Shown: positions 16,458 to 24,663 of the stretch, piece after piece
How the letters are laid out: each line of letters starts with the position of its first letter
How positions within the stretch are numbered: the stretch's first letter is position 1
Origin: JALONO01 sp038209965
Lineage (GTDB): Bacteria; Bacteroidota; Bacteroidia; Cytophagales; Thermoflexibacteraceae
Length of the DNA: 33,882 nucleotides
Direction of reading: 5' to 3'
NCBI GenBank assembly: GCA_038209965.1
Contig: JBBQXF010000049.1
Coordinates: 1 to 33,882, forward strand
Translations under genes and position numbers: made by a program
Notes under the pieces: model-generated
What the model was told of the DNA's origin: nothing
Databases searched by the model: none
Seen by the model: the letters and a program-made list of their open reading frames with translations, nothing else

Positions 16458-18755
16458 ATGATAAAAAAATTACTTTTATTTGTCGTACTTACTTTTTGGG
16501 TTACAACTAATACCCAAGCCCAAGACAAACAAGCATTGGACAGTCTAATGCGTGTTTATAGCACGGCCAAGCATGATACAACCAAAATAATGGCTTTGGT
16601 GGATATTGCGCAAGAGTATCGAAATAGCAAGCCTGATACTTGCATCGCCCTGGCTACCCACGCTCTTACCCAAAGTGAAAAAATGGGCTTTGAGAAGGGG
16701 AAAGGTTGGTCATTTTATAGGTTGGGCATGGGAAGTGTAGTGAAAGGGAGGCACACTGAAGCACTTGATTTCTATCAAAAAGCAATGTCTATTTTTGAAA
16801 AAATACGTGATAAAAAAAGCCTCGGTAATGTTTTGAATAGTATCGGGGGGGTGTATTTGAATCAAAGCAATTATCCTTTGGCATTGGAATATTGTCAAAA
16901 AAGTCTAAAGATAAGTGAAGAACTAGCTAGTAAAAGAGGCATTGGCCTTGCTTTGAATAGTATAGGGAGTGTTTACTCGAATCAAGGCAATTATCCTTTG
17001 GCTTTGGAATACTACCAAAAAAGCCTTAAAGTAAGCGAAGAAATAGGTAATAAACAAGGCATGGGCGGTACTCTGAACAACATGGGAAACATTTACTCGA
17101 ATCAAGGCAATTACCATTTGGCATTGGAATACTCCCAAAAAGCACTGAAAATAGGCAAAGAGATAGGAAACAAACAAGTTATTTCTCATTCTTTAAATAT
17201 CATGGGAGGTGTCTATAATAAGCAAAATAATTATTCTTTAGCATTGGAACACTACCAAGAAAGCCTGAAAATAAAAGAGGAAATAGGTGATAAGTGGGGC
17301 AAAACCTATTCACTCAAGGGACTAGCAGAAGTTTATCAGAAACAAAAAGATTTTGATAAAGCGATTGAATACGCCCAAAAAAGCTTGCAAATAGCCGAAG
17401 AAATCAAGGCATTATCAGAAGTAGCAAAGGCAAGCCAAGCACTTTTTCAAACCCACAAACTCAAAGATGATTATGTAAAGGCGTTGGAATATTACGAATT
17501 GTACAAACAGACCAATGACAGTATTTTCAGTTTGGATAAATCAACGGCTATCGCCAACTTGGAGGCCAAGGCAGACATAGAAAAAAAGCAAAGGGAAATA
17601 GCAATTTTCGCCAAGGACAAAGAATTGGACAAGCAAAAACAAGAGGCGCTCGCCAAAGACCTTCAACTAGAGCGCATAGAGGCAGAACACCAAAAAAGTG
17701 CCAAACTTGCCTTGGAACAACAAGCAAAAGCAGACAAACTTTTTGCGCTTGCCCGCCATGAACACGACCAGCGCAAGCAAGACAGCCTCAGTACGCTTGC
17801 CCAAAAATCGCAACTTTTGGCTGATAACCTCAAAGTAAATGAACTGAAACTGCGGGCAGAAAGTAAGGCAAAACAACTTGAGATATTGCAAGAAAAGGAG
17901 GCAAAAGAGTTTCAACAATACATCAATTATTTGGTGATGGTAGTGCTTTTGTCCGTAGTGATTTTTACGTATTTTATTTTTAAGTCAAGACAAAAAGAGA
18001 TAAGAGCAAAAGAACTCATTGCTATTCAAAAGGAAAAGCTTACGGTACAAGCCGAACAACTCTTGGATGCCAATAACAACAAAGATAAATTATTTGCTAT
18101 TTTAGGGCATGATTTGCGTAGCCCGGTTACTACCTTAGAAGGCTTTTTGGAGTTGATGCAAAGGGGAGTGATTTCAACCGAAGAATTTCAAGCGCATCTT
18201 CCCGTATTTTATACCAATGTCAAAAACTTGCAAAACACCCTCAACAACCTGTTACAATGGTCTATCTCCCAAATGAATGGCATCAATGCACAACTTGTAC
18301 AAGTGAACACCAAATATATAATAGCCGAAAATATAAGCCTTTTTACCACAATTGCTGAGGTAAAAAATATCACATTTACAAGCGATGTACCAACAGACGT
18401 ATTTGTATGGGCAGATGAAAATCATTTCCATTTGTTGTTGCGAAATCTTATCAATAATGCCATCAAATTTACGCCCGAAGGGGGTCAAATTAAAGTGACC
18501 GCACAACAAACACTTAATAACCTAGAAGTTAGCATCACCGATAATGGGGTCGGTATGACCAAAGAACAGACCGCTAAATTGTTCAAGAAAAACCAAAATG
18601 TCACCACTCGTGGCACAAGCGGTGAAACCGGAACTGGTTTGGGCTTGGAGCTTTGTCAAGAAATTGTTGCAAAAAATGGAGGGAAACTTTGGGTAATTAG
18701 TACAAAAGGAGAAGGGAGCACCTTTACTTTTTCATTACCAATGGCATTTGCTTGA
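16458..18755 (+). CDS. Sensor histidine kinase with periplasmic TPR domain
   Basis: 765 aa. A signal peptide (LLLFVVLTFWVTTNTQAQ) leads to at least six 40-residue TPR units (residues ~95-340, consensus NYPLALEYYQKSLKISEEIG), then a long Gln/Lys/Glu-rich coiled coil (~370-480), one membrane helix (~489-507, YLVMVVLLSVVIFTYFIF), a HisKA region with the phospho-acceptor in GHDLRSPV (His ~551) and an ATPase domain with NLINNAIKF, DNGVGM and GTGLGLELC. It probably senses a periplasmic signal through the TPRs and phosphorylates a response regulator. No response regulator is adjacent, so it is an orphan kinase. It is AT-richer than the flanks, and its TPR units repeat at DNA level. The ending GEGSTFTFSLP is intact. 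Confidence 0.93.
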   Translation: MIKKLLLFVVLTFWVTTNTQAQDKQALDSLMRVYSTAKHDTTKIMALVDIAQEYRNSKPDTCIALATHALTQSEKMGFEKGKGWSFYRLGMGSVVKGRHTEALDFYQKAMSIFEKIRDKKSLGNVLNSIGGVYLNQSNYPLALEYCQKSLKISEELASKRGIGLALNSIGSVYSNQGNYPLALEYYQKSLKVSEEIGNKQGMGGTLNNMGNIYSNQGNYHLALEYSQKALKIGKEIGNKQVISHSLNIMGGVYNKQNNYSLALEHYQESLKIKEEIGDKWGKTYSLKGLAEVYQKQKDFDKAIEYAQKSLQIAEEIKALSEVAKASQALFQTHKLKDDYVKALEYYELYKQTNDSIFSLDKSTAIANLEAKADIEKKQREIAIFAKDKELDKQKQEALAKDLQLERIEAEHQKSAKLALEQQAKADKLFALARHEHDQRKQDSLSTLAQKSQLLADNLKVNELKLRAESKAKQLEILQEKEAKEFQQYINYLVMVVLLSVVIFTYFIFKSRQKEIRAKELIAIQKEKLTVQAEQLLDANNNKDKLFAILGHDLRSPVTTLEGFLELMQRGVISTEEFQAHLPVFYTNVKNLQNTLNNLLQWSISQMNGINAQLVQVNTKYIIAENISLFTTIAEVKNITFTSDVPTDVFVWADENHFHLLLRNLINNAIKFTPEGGQIKVTAQQTLNNLEVSITDNGVGMTKEQTAKLFKKNQNVTTRGTSGETGTGLGLELCQEIVAKNGGKLWVISTKGEGSTFTFSLPMAFA
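16741..17460 (+). repeat. 120-bp tandem repeats encoding TPR units
   Basis: Equivalent positions recur exactly every 120 bases. For example, the block ATCAAGGCAATTA occurs at 16981 and 17101, with close variants at 16861 and 17221. Units at 16861, 16981 and 17101 are closest; those at 16741, 17221 and 17341 are more diverged. The repeats lie inside the sensor kinase gene, and each encodes one 40-residue TPR. The similarity at nucleotide level points to fairly recent duplication or gene conversion. Confidence 0.85.
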
Positions 18756-19003
18756 TGTCACACAGCAACAAGCGGCAACAAATTGGTAGCTGACAGATTC
18801 TAGGCAAGGTTGCACGTTTGGCAGCTTTATTTCTGTGCATTTTCCAGCCGATCAAATTGGTAGTAATGGCCAACGCTGCTTTTTCATTGAAAACCCAACC
18901 CGCCGTTTTTGCCCCCCAATCATCGGTGGCAAGGTTGCTCGCTCCCAAAACCAAGACAAGCACTGCTGGGGGCGTGCTCGTCTTAATCTACGTTATTGCT
19001 AGG

Positions 19004-19201
19004 CTACTCGTCGTCGTCGCCTCCCAGCTCAAATTCATGGGCACGCCATTTATTTTTACCAGCTTTTTCTGGTTTTTCCTTGCTTTTTAAGCCAAGTTTG
19101 GGATTGCTCCGGTTGGCATCGTCTTCATAGAAAAACTTACCGGAAACGCTCTTTCGCGATTTGCTCGGATTGTTATTAGATTTAGAATGGTGAAGGGCCA
19201 T
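19004..19201 (-). CDS. Small charged protein, hypothetical
   Basis: A 65-residue hydrophilic protein rich in Lys, Ser and Asn (MALHHSKSNNNPSKSRKSV) with a conserved-looking middle (GKFFYEDDANRSNPKLGLK) and an acidic tail (HEFELGGDDDE). The mix of basic body and acidic end, and the lack of low-complexity frame artefacts, make it more likely real than the overlapping plus-strand frame. No function is known to me. It has no signal or membrane segment. It sits alone between two gene-poor stretches. Confidence 0.55.
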   Translation of the reverse strand: MALHHSKSNNNPSKSRKSVSGKFFYEDDANRSNPKLGLKSKEKPEKAGKNKWRAHEFELGGDDDE

Positions 19202-19490
19202 TTTTTTAGCATTTAAGTCTTAATAATTGCGTTTTTTGGCAGACGAAGAAGCATACAGCGCGGGCTGTACGAACGATTGCAAGTGACCGATCGCCAATCA
19301 TGGCAGAACCGATCATCAGGTTTTGGGAAGATTCGCCGAGATTGGCGGGGCTAGTGGGGCTGCATGGCCCGCACCGCCTAGGTGAAAAGATGGCTTTTTA
19401 AACTTGCATAAGCATTGAGGTTTGTCCAACGATTACATCTCAGGTGGGGCATTGCTACCCTTCCAATTTCAAGGTTAAATTTCGCAATTA
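19202..19490. other. Gene-poor stretch
   Basis: Nearly 290 bases upstream of the small charged protein, with no tRNA signature and no convincing ORF. The neighbouring 18756-19003, just after the sensor kinase, is likewise without a supported gene; frames on both strands there lack any recognised motif. Confidence 0.5.
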
Positions 19491-19907
19491 TTATTGAGAA
19501 ATCCAAGAATCGACGCCGATAATTTTGCGGAACCGGGCCTGATACGTGTAATATGCCTTTGGTAATTGGTACGCTGGATTCACATAATCATACGTTCCCG
19601 TAAAGTATCTCGCCTCTTGGCTAAGACTGTTGGCGTGGATGCTGATCCGGCCATTGGTAAATGTAAAGCGCATGGGCCCATGCTCGCCTTGATACTGATA
19701 TTCGCCGTCACTGGTCAGGTCAGCCTTGCCACTGAGGTATTTTACGGTTCCCTTGTTCTTGAAAAAGGCCTGAAAAGCAATTTTACGGGGCGAAATCAGG
19801 GCAATTTCCACTACTCCGTCCGTTTTGAGGTAGAAGCCGGCTTCGGGCAGCGGTGAACAGGCCGCAAGCAAAAAGAACAAAAGAATACTCAGATACTTAC
19901 TTTGCAT
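19491..19907 (-). CDS. Small lipoprotein, hypothetical
   Basis: 138 aa from the ATG at 19907, chosen because it opens a lipoprotein signal (MQSKYLSILLFFLLAACSP) with lipobox LAAC; the longer frame adds seven residues before it. The mature part is beta-rich, resembling a small lipocalin- or META-like barrel in pattern (GEYQYQGEHGPMRFTFTNGR), but no family is recognised. It is predicted to be anchored in the outer or inner membrane on the periplasmic side. A candidate promoter lies about 90 bases upstream, overlapping the control region of the divergent sugar kinase. Confidence 0.75.
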   Translation of the reverse strand: MQSKYLSILLFFLLAACSPLPEAGFYLKTDGVVEIALISPRKIAFQAFFKNKGTVKYLSGKADLTSDGEYQYQGEHGPMRFTFTNGRISIHANSLSQEARYFTGTYDYVNPAYQLPKAYYTYQARFRKIIGVDSWISQ

Positions 19908-19996
19908 GAAAAGAGCGATTGTTACCAAAAAGGGGCGTAGTGACCAGTCCAGTTTACCTGCTAAAAAAGTAAACCAATCATCTTGGGTTTTGATTG

Positions 19997-20004
19997 CAAA
20001 AGTA
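19997..20004 (-). promoter_or_regulatory. Candidate -7 promoter element of the lipoprotein gene
   Basis: Read on the minus strand it is TACTTTTG, fitting TAnnTTTG. A T-rich stretch about 16 bases upstream could be the -33 element. A near-consensus element for the opposite strand lies within 20 bases, so divergent promoters may overlap here. Confidence 0.45.
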
Positions 20005-20083
20005 TTGCTTAATTTGCGATAAAATAGCCCGGGCCTTTTGCCCCTCCGCCAATTGGCCGGGCTTACACCTCAACAAGCAGCGT

Positions 20084-21124
20084 ATGCCACCATTCCCACG
20101 GATAGTTTCTTTTGGCGAAATCATGCTCCGGCTGTCGCCCCCGGGCCACCAGCGTTTTACCCAAGCCAACACCTTCGAAGTAGTGTATGGGGGCGGGGAA
20201 GCCAATGTGGCCGTCGGTTTGGCGCAGTTGGGCCACGATTCCGCCTATGTCACCCGTCTACCGGCCCACGATCTTGGCCAGTCGGTCGCGATGTACCTCC
20301 GCCGACTGGGGGTTGATACCCGCCCAATTCTATACGGGGGCGAAAAGTTGGGGGTTTACTTTTTGGAAACCGGGGCGGCCAATCGGGCCAGCAAGGTGAT
20401 CTATGACCGGGCCAACTCGGCCTTCGCCGAAATCGGGCCGGGCATGATCGACTGGGAAACTGTGTTGGCCGGGGCCACGTGGTTTCATTGGTGCGGGATC
20501 ACGCCGGCCGTGTCGCCGGGGGCAGCCGATGCGTGCCTGGAAGCCATCCACACCGCCAACCGCTTGGGAATCAAGGTGTCCACCGACCTGAACTACCGGG
20601 CCAACCTGTGGAAATATGGCAAAAAGCCCGTCGAGGTGATGCCCGCACTGGTAGCTGGCTGCGATCTGATCTTGGCCGGGGAAGATGTGGCCGAGATCAT
20701 GTTGGGGCTGCAAGCCGCGCCCATGCACGGGAGCAGTGGCACTTCGGCCGATCACGTGCGGCAATTTTGCCAAAAATTACAACAAGCCTATCCCAAATGC
20801 GGCAAGGTGGCGGTTACGCTTCGGCGATCGGTCAATGCTTCCCACAATGCGGTGTCGGCCATGCTCTATGCTGGGCAAACGCTCTTTCAAGCCCCAACCC
20901 ATGACATCACCCATATTGTGGATCGGATCGGGGCGGGAGATGCTTTTATGGCTGCGCTGATCCACGGTCAGTTGACCTATCCGGGCGATGACCAATTGGC
21001 GCTGGATTTTGCCACGGCGGCCTATGCCTATAAGCATACGATTCCGGGCGATGCCTTGGTGGCTTCGGCGGCGGAGATCGAGGGAATGATGCGAATGGAC
21101 AATGCCGGCCGGGTGGCACGCTAG
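20084..21124 (+). CDS. PfkB-family sugar kinase, 2-keto-3-deoxygluconate kinase-like
   Basis: 346 aa from the ATG at 20084; the frame is open to 19994, but IVSFGEIMLRLSPPG is the normal start of this family. Signatures: GGGEANVAVGLAQLG near residue 40, the sugar-side residues in STDLNYRANLW, and the catalytic GAGDAF with Asp286. These residues and the N-terminus fit KDG kinases, which phosphorylate 2-keto-3-deoxygluconate to KDPG for cleavage by KDPG aldolase. No aldolase or uronate gene is beside it, so the substrate is inferred from similarity only. The stop is 8 bases from the stop of the convergent NUDIX gene. Confidence 0.85.
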   Translation: MPPFPRIVSFGEIMLRLSPPGHQRFTQANTFEVVYGGGEANVAVGLAQLGHDSAYVTRLPAHDLGQSVAMYLRRLGVDTRPILYGGEKLGVYFLETGAANRASKVIYDRANSAFAEIGPGMIDWETVLAGATWFHWCGITPAVSPGAADACLEAIHTANRLGIKVSTDLNYRANLWKYGKKPVEVMPALVAGCDLILAGEDVAEIMLGLQAAPMHGSSGTSADHVRQFCQKLQQAYPKCGKVAVTLRRSVNASHNAVSAMLYAGQTLFQAPTHDITHIVDRIGAGDAFMAALIHGQLTYPGDDQLALDFATAAYAYKHTIPGDALVASAAEIEGMMRMDNAGRVAR

Positions 21125-21132
21125 GGCCCAAT

Positions 21133-21774
21133 TTATCGGAACGGGAGGGCCAATTCGGGCACAGCACTGGTTTGCTGGTCCGCAAACCGCTGGTAGATAT
21201 GGCTGATCGACTGATAGGAGTCTTCCAATAATTTGGGCATTTTGTCCATTTCCACCCATTTCACTTTGGTAATGGCTTCGGCGGTTTGGGGCTTTAGGCG
21301 GGAATCATCCACACATTCCATATAGTACCATGTTGTTTTTTTCAAGGTGTTTTCTTTGCCCTGCATGTAAGTGTGCCACACCGTGCCCACCTTGCGGATC
21401 AGTTTGGCCCGCACTCCACATTCTTCTTCCACCTCCCGGACGGCCGCCGTTTTCTTGTCTTCCCCGTCCTCAAGTTTGCCTTTGGGCAAGTCCCACTTGC
21501 CCAACCTTTTCATCACCAAAATGCTGTTGCCTTTTTTTACAATTCCACCCGCTGCCTCAATCACCGTGAACCGGGCTTTGATCTCCCGTTTTACTTGTTG
21601 GTAGTCCTCGGGCAAAAAGTGGTATTGGCGAACCAGTGAAAGTTTCGTATCCTTGATTTGTTCATAAATGGCCAACACCTCGGTGGCGTGGGAAATGTTG
21701 AGCACCACCCCAGTGAGATTGGCCACCGGCTTAGTGAGCACGTTCAACAAGATATCGTTTACAAAAATCTTCAT
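21133..21774 (-). CDS. NUDIX hydrolase
   Basis: 213 aa from the ATG at 21774; an ATG three codons upstream is possible. The NUDIX box is GKLEDGEDKKTAAVREVEEE followed by CGV, matching GX5EX7REUXEEXGU, at about residues 107-129. It is preceded by the typical strand GGIVKKGNSILVMKRLGKWDLPKG. An N-terminal ~65 residues form an extra domain of unknown type (MKIFVNDILLNVLTKPVAN). NUDIX enzymes hydrolyse nucleoside diphosphates linked to other groups; the substrate cannot be read from the sequence. A promoter candidate lies at 21844. Confidence 0.9.
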   Translation of the reverse strand: MKIFVNDILLNVLTKPVANLTGVVLNISHATEVLAIYEQIKDTKLSLVRQYHFLPEDYQQVKREIKARFTVIEAAGGIVKKGNSILVMKRLGKWDLPKGKLEDGEDKKTAAVREVEEECGVRAKLIRKVGTVWHTYMQGKENTLKKTTWYYMECVDDSRLKPQTAEAITKVKWVEMDKMPKLLEDSYQSISHIYQRFADQQTSAVPELALPFR

Positions 21775-21843
21775 AGTGACCAATGCCTAGCTTGGAGGGT
21801 GATGCCGTCGAGCGGCCAAAGTGAGTCGGGCAATAAACCGCCG

Positions 21844-21851
21844 CAAAGATA
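21844..21851 (-). promoter_or_regulatory. Candidate -7 promoter element of the NUDIX gene
   Basis: TATCTTTG on the minus strand fits TAnnTTTG exactly and lies about 70 bases before the ATG. It falls between the stop of the DUF2339 gene and the NUDIX start, suggesting separate transcription. Confidence 0.5.
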
Positions 21852-21904
21852 GCGTTTATGGCCGATTTAATGCCGCCCGGATTCAACCAAGGATCGGCCC
21901 CGGG

Positions 21905-24559
21905 TCAGGTCAGTTTTTCGGGTGGCTCATTCCCGGGCGCGGGATCTTGGCCATCCCCGGTGTCTGGGCCAAGCTTGGGGGCATCGGGCAGCGGAACGTT
22001 GGTGGGTTGTTTCATGAACCAGAGCTTGCGGGCCCGTCCACCGGTCAGTTTCTCCACCACCAAGCCCATGTCCAAGCTCCCGGCCAACACCAGTTCCCGG
22101 AGCTGTCCGTACAGGTAAGAGACCACCAAGAGCAGTGAACCGATGAACAGGGTGGACAAAATGCGGCCCAAGACATTGATCCGCCAGAAATCGTACACGC
22201 CAAACTTGACCAAAGTAGCCCCCAAAATAAACAGGGACAGCATCCGAAAATCTTTCAACTGATAGCGAGTGCCGATCAGCAGGAAGGCAAAGGCGCACAA
22301 GGGCCAGAGGAGGGTGTAGCCAAACAAGCGGCTGTTGTTCAATATGTCGTCAATCTTGAGGTCATTGTTGTACAGGAACACGACCAAATGGTGATCAAAC
22401 TCGGCTGTGGCGAAGAATACCACCCCAAAACCGACAAACCACAGCGCATAATCCCAGTGAAGCTGGGTCGCATCGGCACGGATTTTTTGGTATTCGCTGT
22501 AAGCCAAGGTGAACAAACAAGCAATGCCCAGCACCAAATTGAAATAATGCGTCACGAAGGTGTAGAGCGGGGCGCGACCCTGTAGGAACAGGTTGCGCAG
22601 GTCAACCACGCCCAAGTGGACAAACACTATATAGGACAACACGGCAGCAATGAGGCTCCATCGGGCCACTTTTTTGAGCACGGTTACGTGTATGCGCTCG
22701 CTCACCACGCCCAGGGCAAGGGCGAAGACACTGTTGTAGATCCCGATCAACAATCGCTGGTACTCCCGGTTAAAAATATTGTGTTTGTACAACTCAATGT
22801 TGCCCGTAGCGTAGAACAATAGGAGCGCAAGGCCACCTAAAAGGCCAATGTAGCTCTCCACAGTAAAGGTGAGCACCATTTCGGTCTTGTCCCGCTTGAG
22901 CAGCAGCAATATGCAGCCCACCAAACCAATGATGGTAAGGCCGGTGGATTGCCCGGCCAAATTGAACAAAAAATCCTCGCTCCCCAGCCAATATGCCCGG
23001 TGCCAAACAACGGACAACGCCACCAAGGACAGGGCCAAGGTAAAGGCCGAGAAATCGCGCAGGAGCTGTAACTTGCCCGCTTGAGCCAGCCAGATCAACC
23101 CGACCGTTTCCAACAACCAATAAGCGTGGCGGCCGCTAGTCGATTTGAAGAGGAAAGGAGCGGTGGCAGTGAGGCTGATCAGCGCAACGACGATCAGGTA
23201 GCGCAGCAGTTTGGCATCTTTCTGGGGATTGCGGTAGAGGATCCAAGCGTAAATCCCATTGAAGAGCCCAAAACCCAGCATGAACAGTCCAAAATAGCGG
23301 TTGGTTAGGCTGCTGGCCTCCAGTAAAAGGTAAATGGCCAAAAAATAGAGAATGTCGTTGATGACAAAAAGCCAGTAATCGCGTTCGCTCAACGCCACTT
23401 CGCCTTCTTCAGTGACCACCCGGCGGAGGCTATGGACAATGAACATCAAGAAAAACAGCAGGTAGAACAGGGTGGCGAACAGAAAGCCGGTGACAAAAAT
23501 GGACTCATCGCCAAGTTTCAGGCGCATCAGGTACAGCCAACTGCCAAAAACGATGACGGTGGTCACAAAGGTGAGGTCATCTACCGACTGCCATTGTTTG
23601 ATGTACCCCACCACTATCATTCCGGCATTCATCGCCAGCAAATAGGTGAAGAACAGGCCATAATTAACTTCATCGGCCCGGATCAAGAAGGGGGTCAGAT
23701 AGATGCCGACCAGCGCCAGCAGGGCAAAAAACCGGTGGTCGTAATAAAATGCCAAATAAATGGACGCCCCAGTGATGCCGATCTTGAACGCCATGGCCCC
23801 CAACTGGGGCAAAAAGGCATATTCGGCGTAGGACAGGTAAGAGGTATAATACAAAATACTCAGCCCCGCCGCCGAATATAGGATGCTCATGGTTTCATTT
23901 TTGACAATGTTGCGGTAGCCGAGGTAGAACAACAGCCCCGCCGCGAAAGTCCCGACCAGCACCCGCTCCAGCTCGCCCAGCACCCCAATGTTGATGCCAT
24001 GGCGCACCAAAATGCCCAAGCCTAGGGTGAGCACCACCACCCCGATTTTGCCAATCACATTTTCGTACAGGTACTGCTCCAAGTCTTGGCGGCTTCGGTT
24101 CAGGGCCTCGCGGGCCCGCTGCTGGTCGCGCTCGGAGAGAATGCGGGCCCTGCGCGGCCCCGCCAGCGGCTGGACTATTTCTTCAGTGGCGGCTTGTTCC
24201 TCAAAGGCCTTCAGTTTGTATACTTTCTTTTCTATCTTGTCAAAATCCACCGTGGGAAACTCGGGATCTTCCACTTGGTTGCGGTCTTGCTGCTCGCGCT
24301 GGCGGAGGGTGGTGTGGAACGGATAATGGCTCAGGTTAAGAAAATCTTCCTCAGTGACTAAGGTGCTTTTCTGACGGAGCAGTTCATATTCCTCGTCTTT
24401 GGTAACGAGGAGGTATTCTTGCCCTTTATTGCGGATCCGGTCACGGTTTTGGGCCACCTCTTGTTTGAAAACCTCCAAGCGTTTGGCCAACTCATCCAAT
24501 TGGTTGGGGTTGTCGTGCTTGTCCGGGGGGAGGGGATCGGGGCTGACCGGGGGGTTCAT
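21905..24559 (-). CDS. DUF2339 family multi-pass membrane protein
   Basis: 884 aa. The N-terminal ~150 residues are soluble, charged and helical (DELAKRLEVFKQEVAQNRDR), probably coiled coil. Then come some 20 or more closely spaced membrane helices, with short loops such as LYENVIGKIGVVVLTLGLG at the start of the membrane part and YDFWRINVLGRILSTLFIG near the end. This layout and these stretches match DUF2339, a large predicted membrane protein family of unknown function found in many Bacteroidota and Proteobacteria. A short Pro/Gly/Asp-rich tail ends the protein. A terminator lies between it and the pyrophosphatase gene upstream. Confidence 0.85.
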   Translation of the reverse strand: MNPPVSPDPLPPDKHDNPNQLDELAKRLEVFKQEVAQNRDRIRNKGQEYLLVTKDEEYELLRQKSTLVTEEDFLNLSHYPFHTTLRQREQQDRNQVEDPEFPTVDFDKIEKKVYKLKAFEEQAATEEIVQPLAGPRRARILSERDQQRAREALNRSRQDLEQYLYENVIGKIGVVVLTLGLGILVRHGINIGVLGELERVLVGTFAAGLLFYLGYRNIVKNETMSILYSAAGLSILYYTSYLSYAEYAFLPQLGAMAFKIGITGASIYLAFYYDHRFFALLALVGIYLTPFLIRADEVNYGLFFTYLLAMNAGMIVVGYIKQWQSVDDLTFVTTVIVFGSWLYLMRLKLGDESIFVTGFLFATLFYLLFFLMFIVHSLRRVVTEEGEVALSERDYWLFVINDILYFLAIYLLLEASSLTNRYFGLFMLGFGLFNGIYAWILYRNPQKDAKLLRYLIVVALISLTATAPFLFKSTSGRHAYWLLETVGLIWLAQAGKLQLLRDFSAFTLALSLVALSVVWHRAYWLGSEDFLFNLAGQSTGLTIIGLVGCILLLLKRDKTEMVLTFTVESYIGLLGGLALLLFYATGNIELYKHNIFNREYQRLLIGIYNSVFALALGVVSERIHVTVLKKVARWSLIAAVLSYIVFVHLGVVDLRNLFLQGRAPLYTFVTHYFNLVLGIACLFTLAYSEYQKIRADATQLHWDYALWFVGFGVVFFATAEFDHHLVVFLYNNDLKIDDILNNSRLFGYTLLWPLCAFAFLLIGTRYQLKDFRMLSLFILGATLVKFGVYDFWRINVLGRILSTLFIGSLLLVVSYLYGQLRELVLAGSLDMGLVVEKLTGGRARKLWFMKQPTNVPLPDAPKLGPDTGDGQDPAPGNEPPEKLT

Positions 24560-24593
24560 CGCGCTTGGATTACTTTCATTTAACTAGCAAGAT

Positions 24594-24639
24594 AACAAAA
24601 AATGCTGGCCAAACGGCGGTTCGGCCAGCATTTTTTGTT
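24594..24639. terminator. Strong bidirectional-type terminator hairpin
   Basis: AACAAAAAATGCTGGCC (24594-24610) pairs perfectly with GGCCAGCATTTTTTGTT (24623-24639), 17 pairs with a 12-base loop. The A/T ends provide a T run in both directions. It follows the pyrophosphatase stop on the minus strand and so should end that transcript before the DUF2339 gene. Its core shares GCTGGCC with the terminator at 14205. Confidence 0.9.
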
Positions 24640-24663
24640 GCTGTTGAGATCAAATCCGGTTGA

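Noticed and set aside
18818..19090. 90-aa plus-strand frame with hydrophobic segments
   Set aside because: Overlaps the better-supported small charged protein and has no start or family support.
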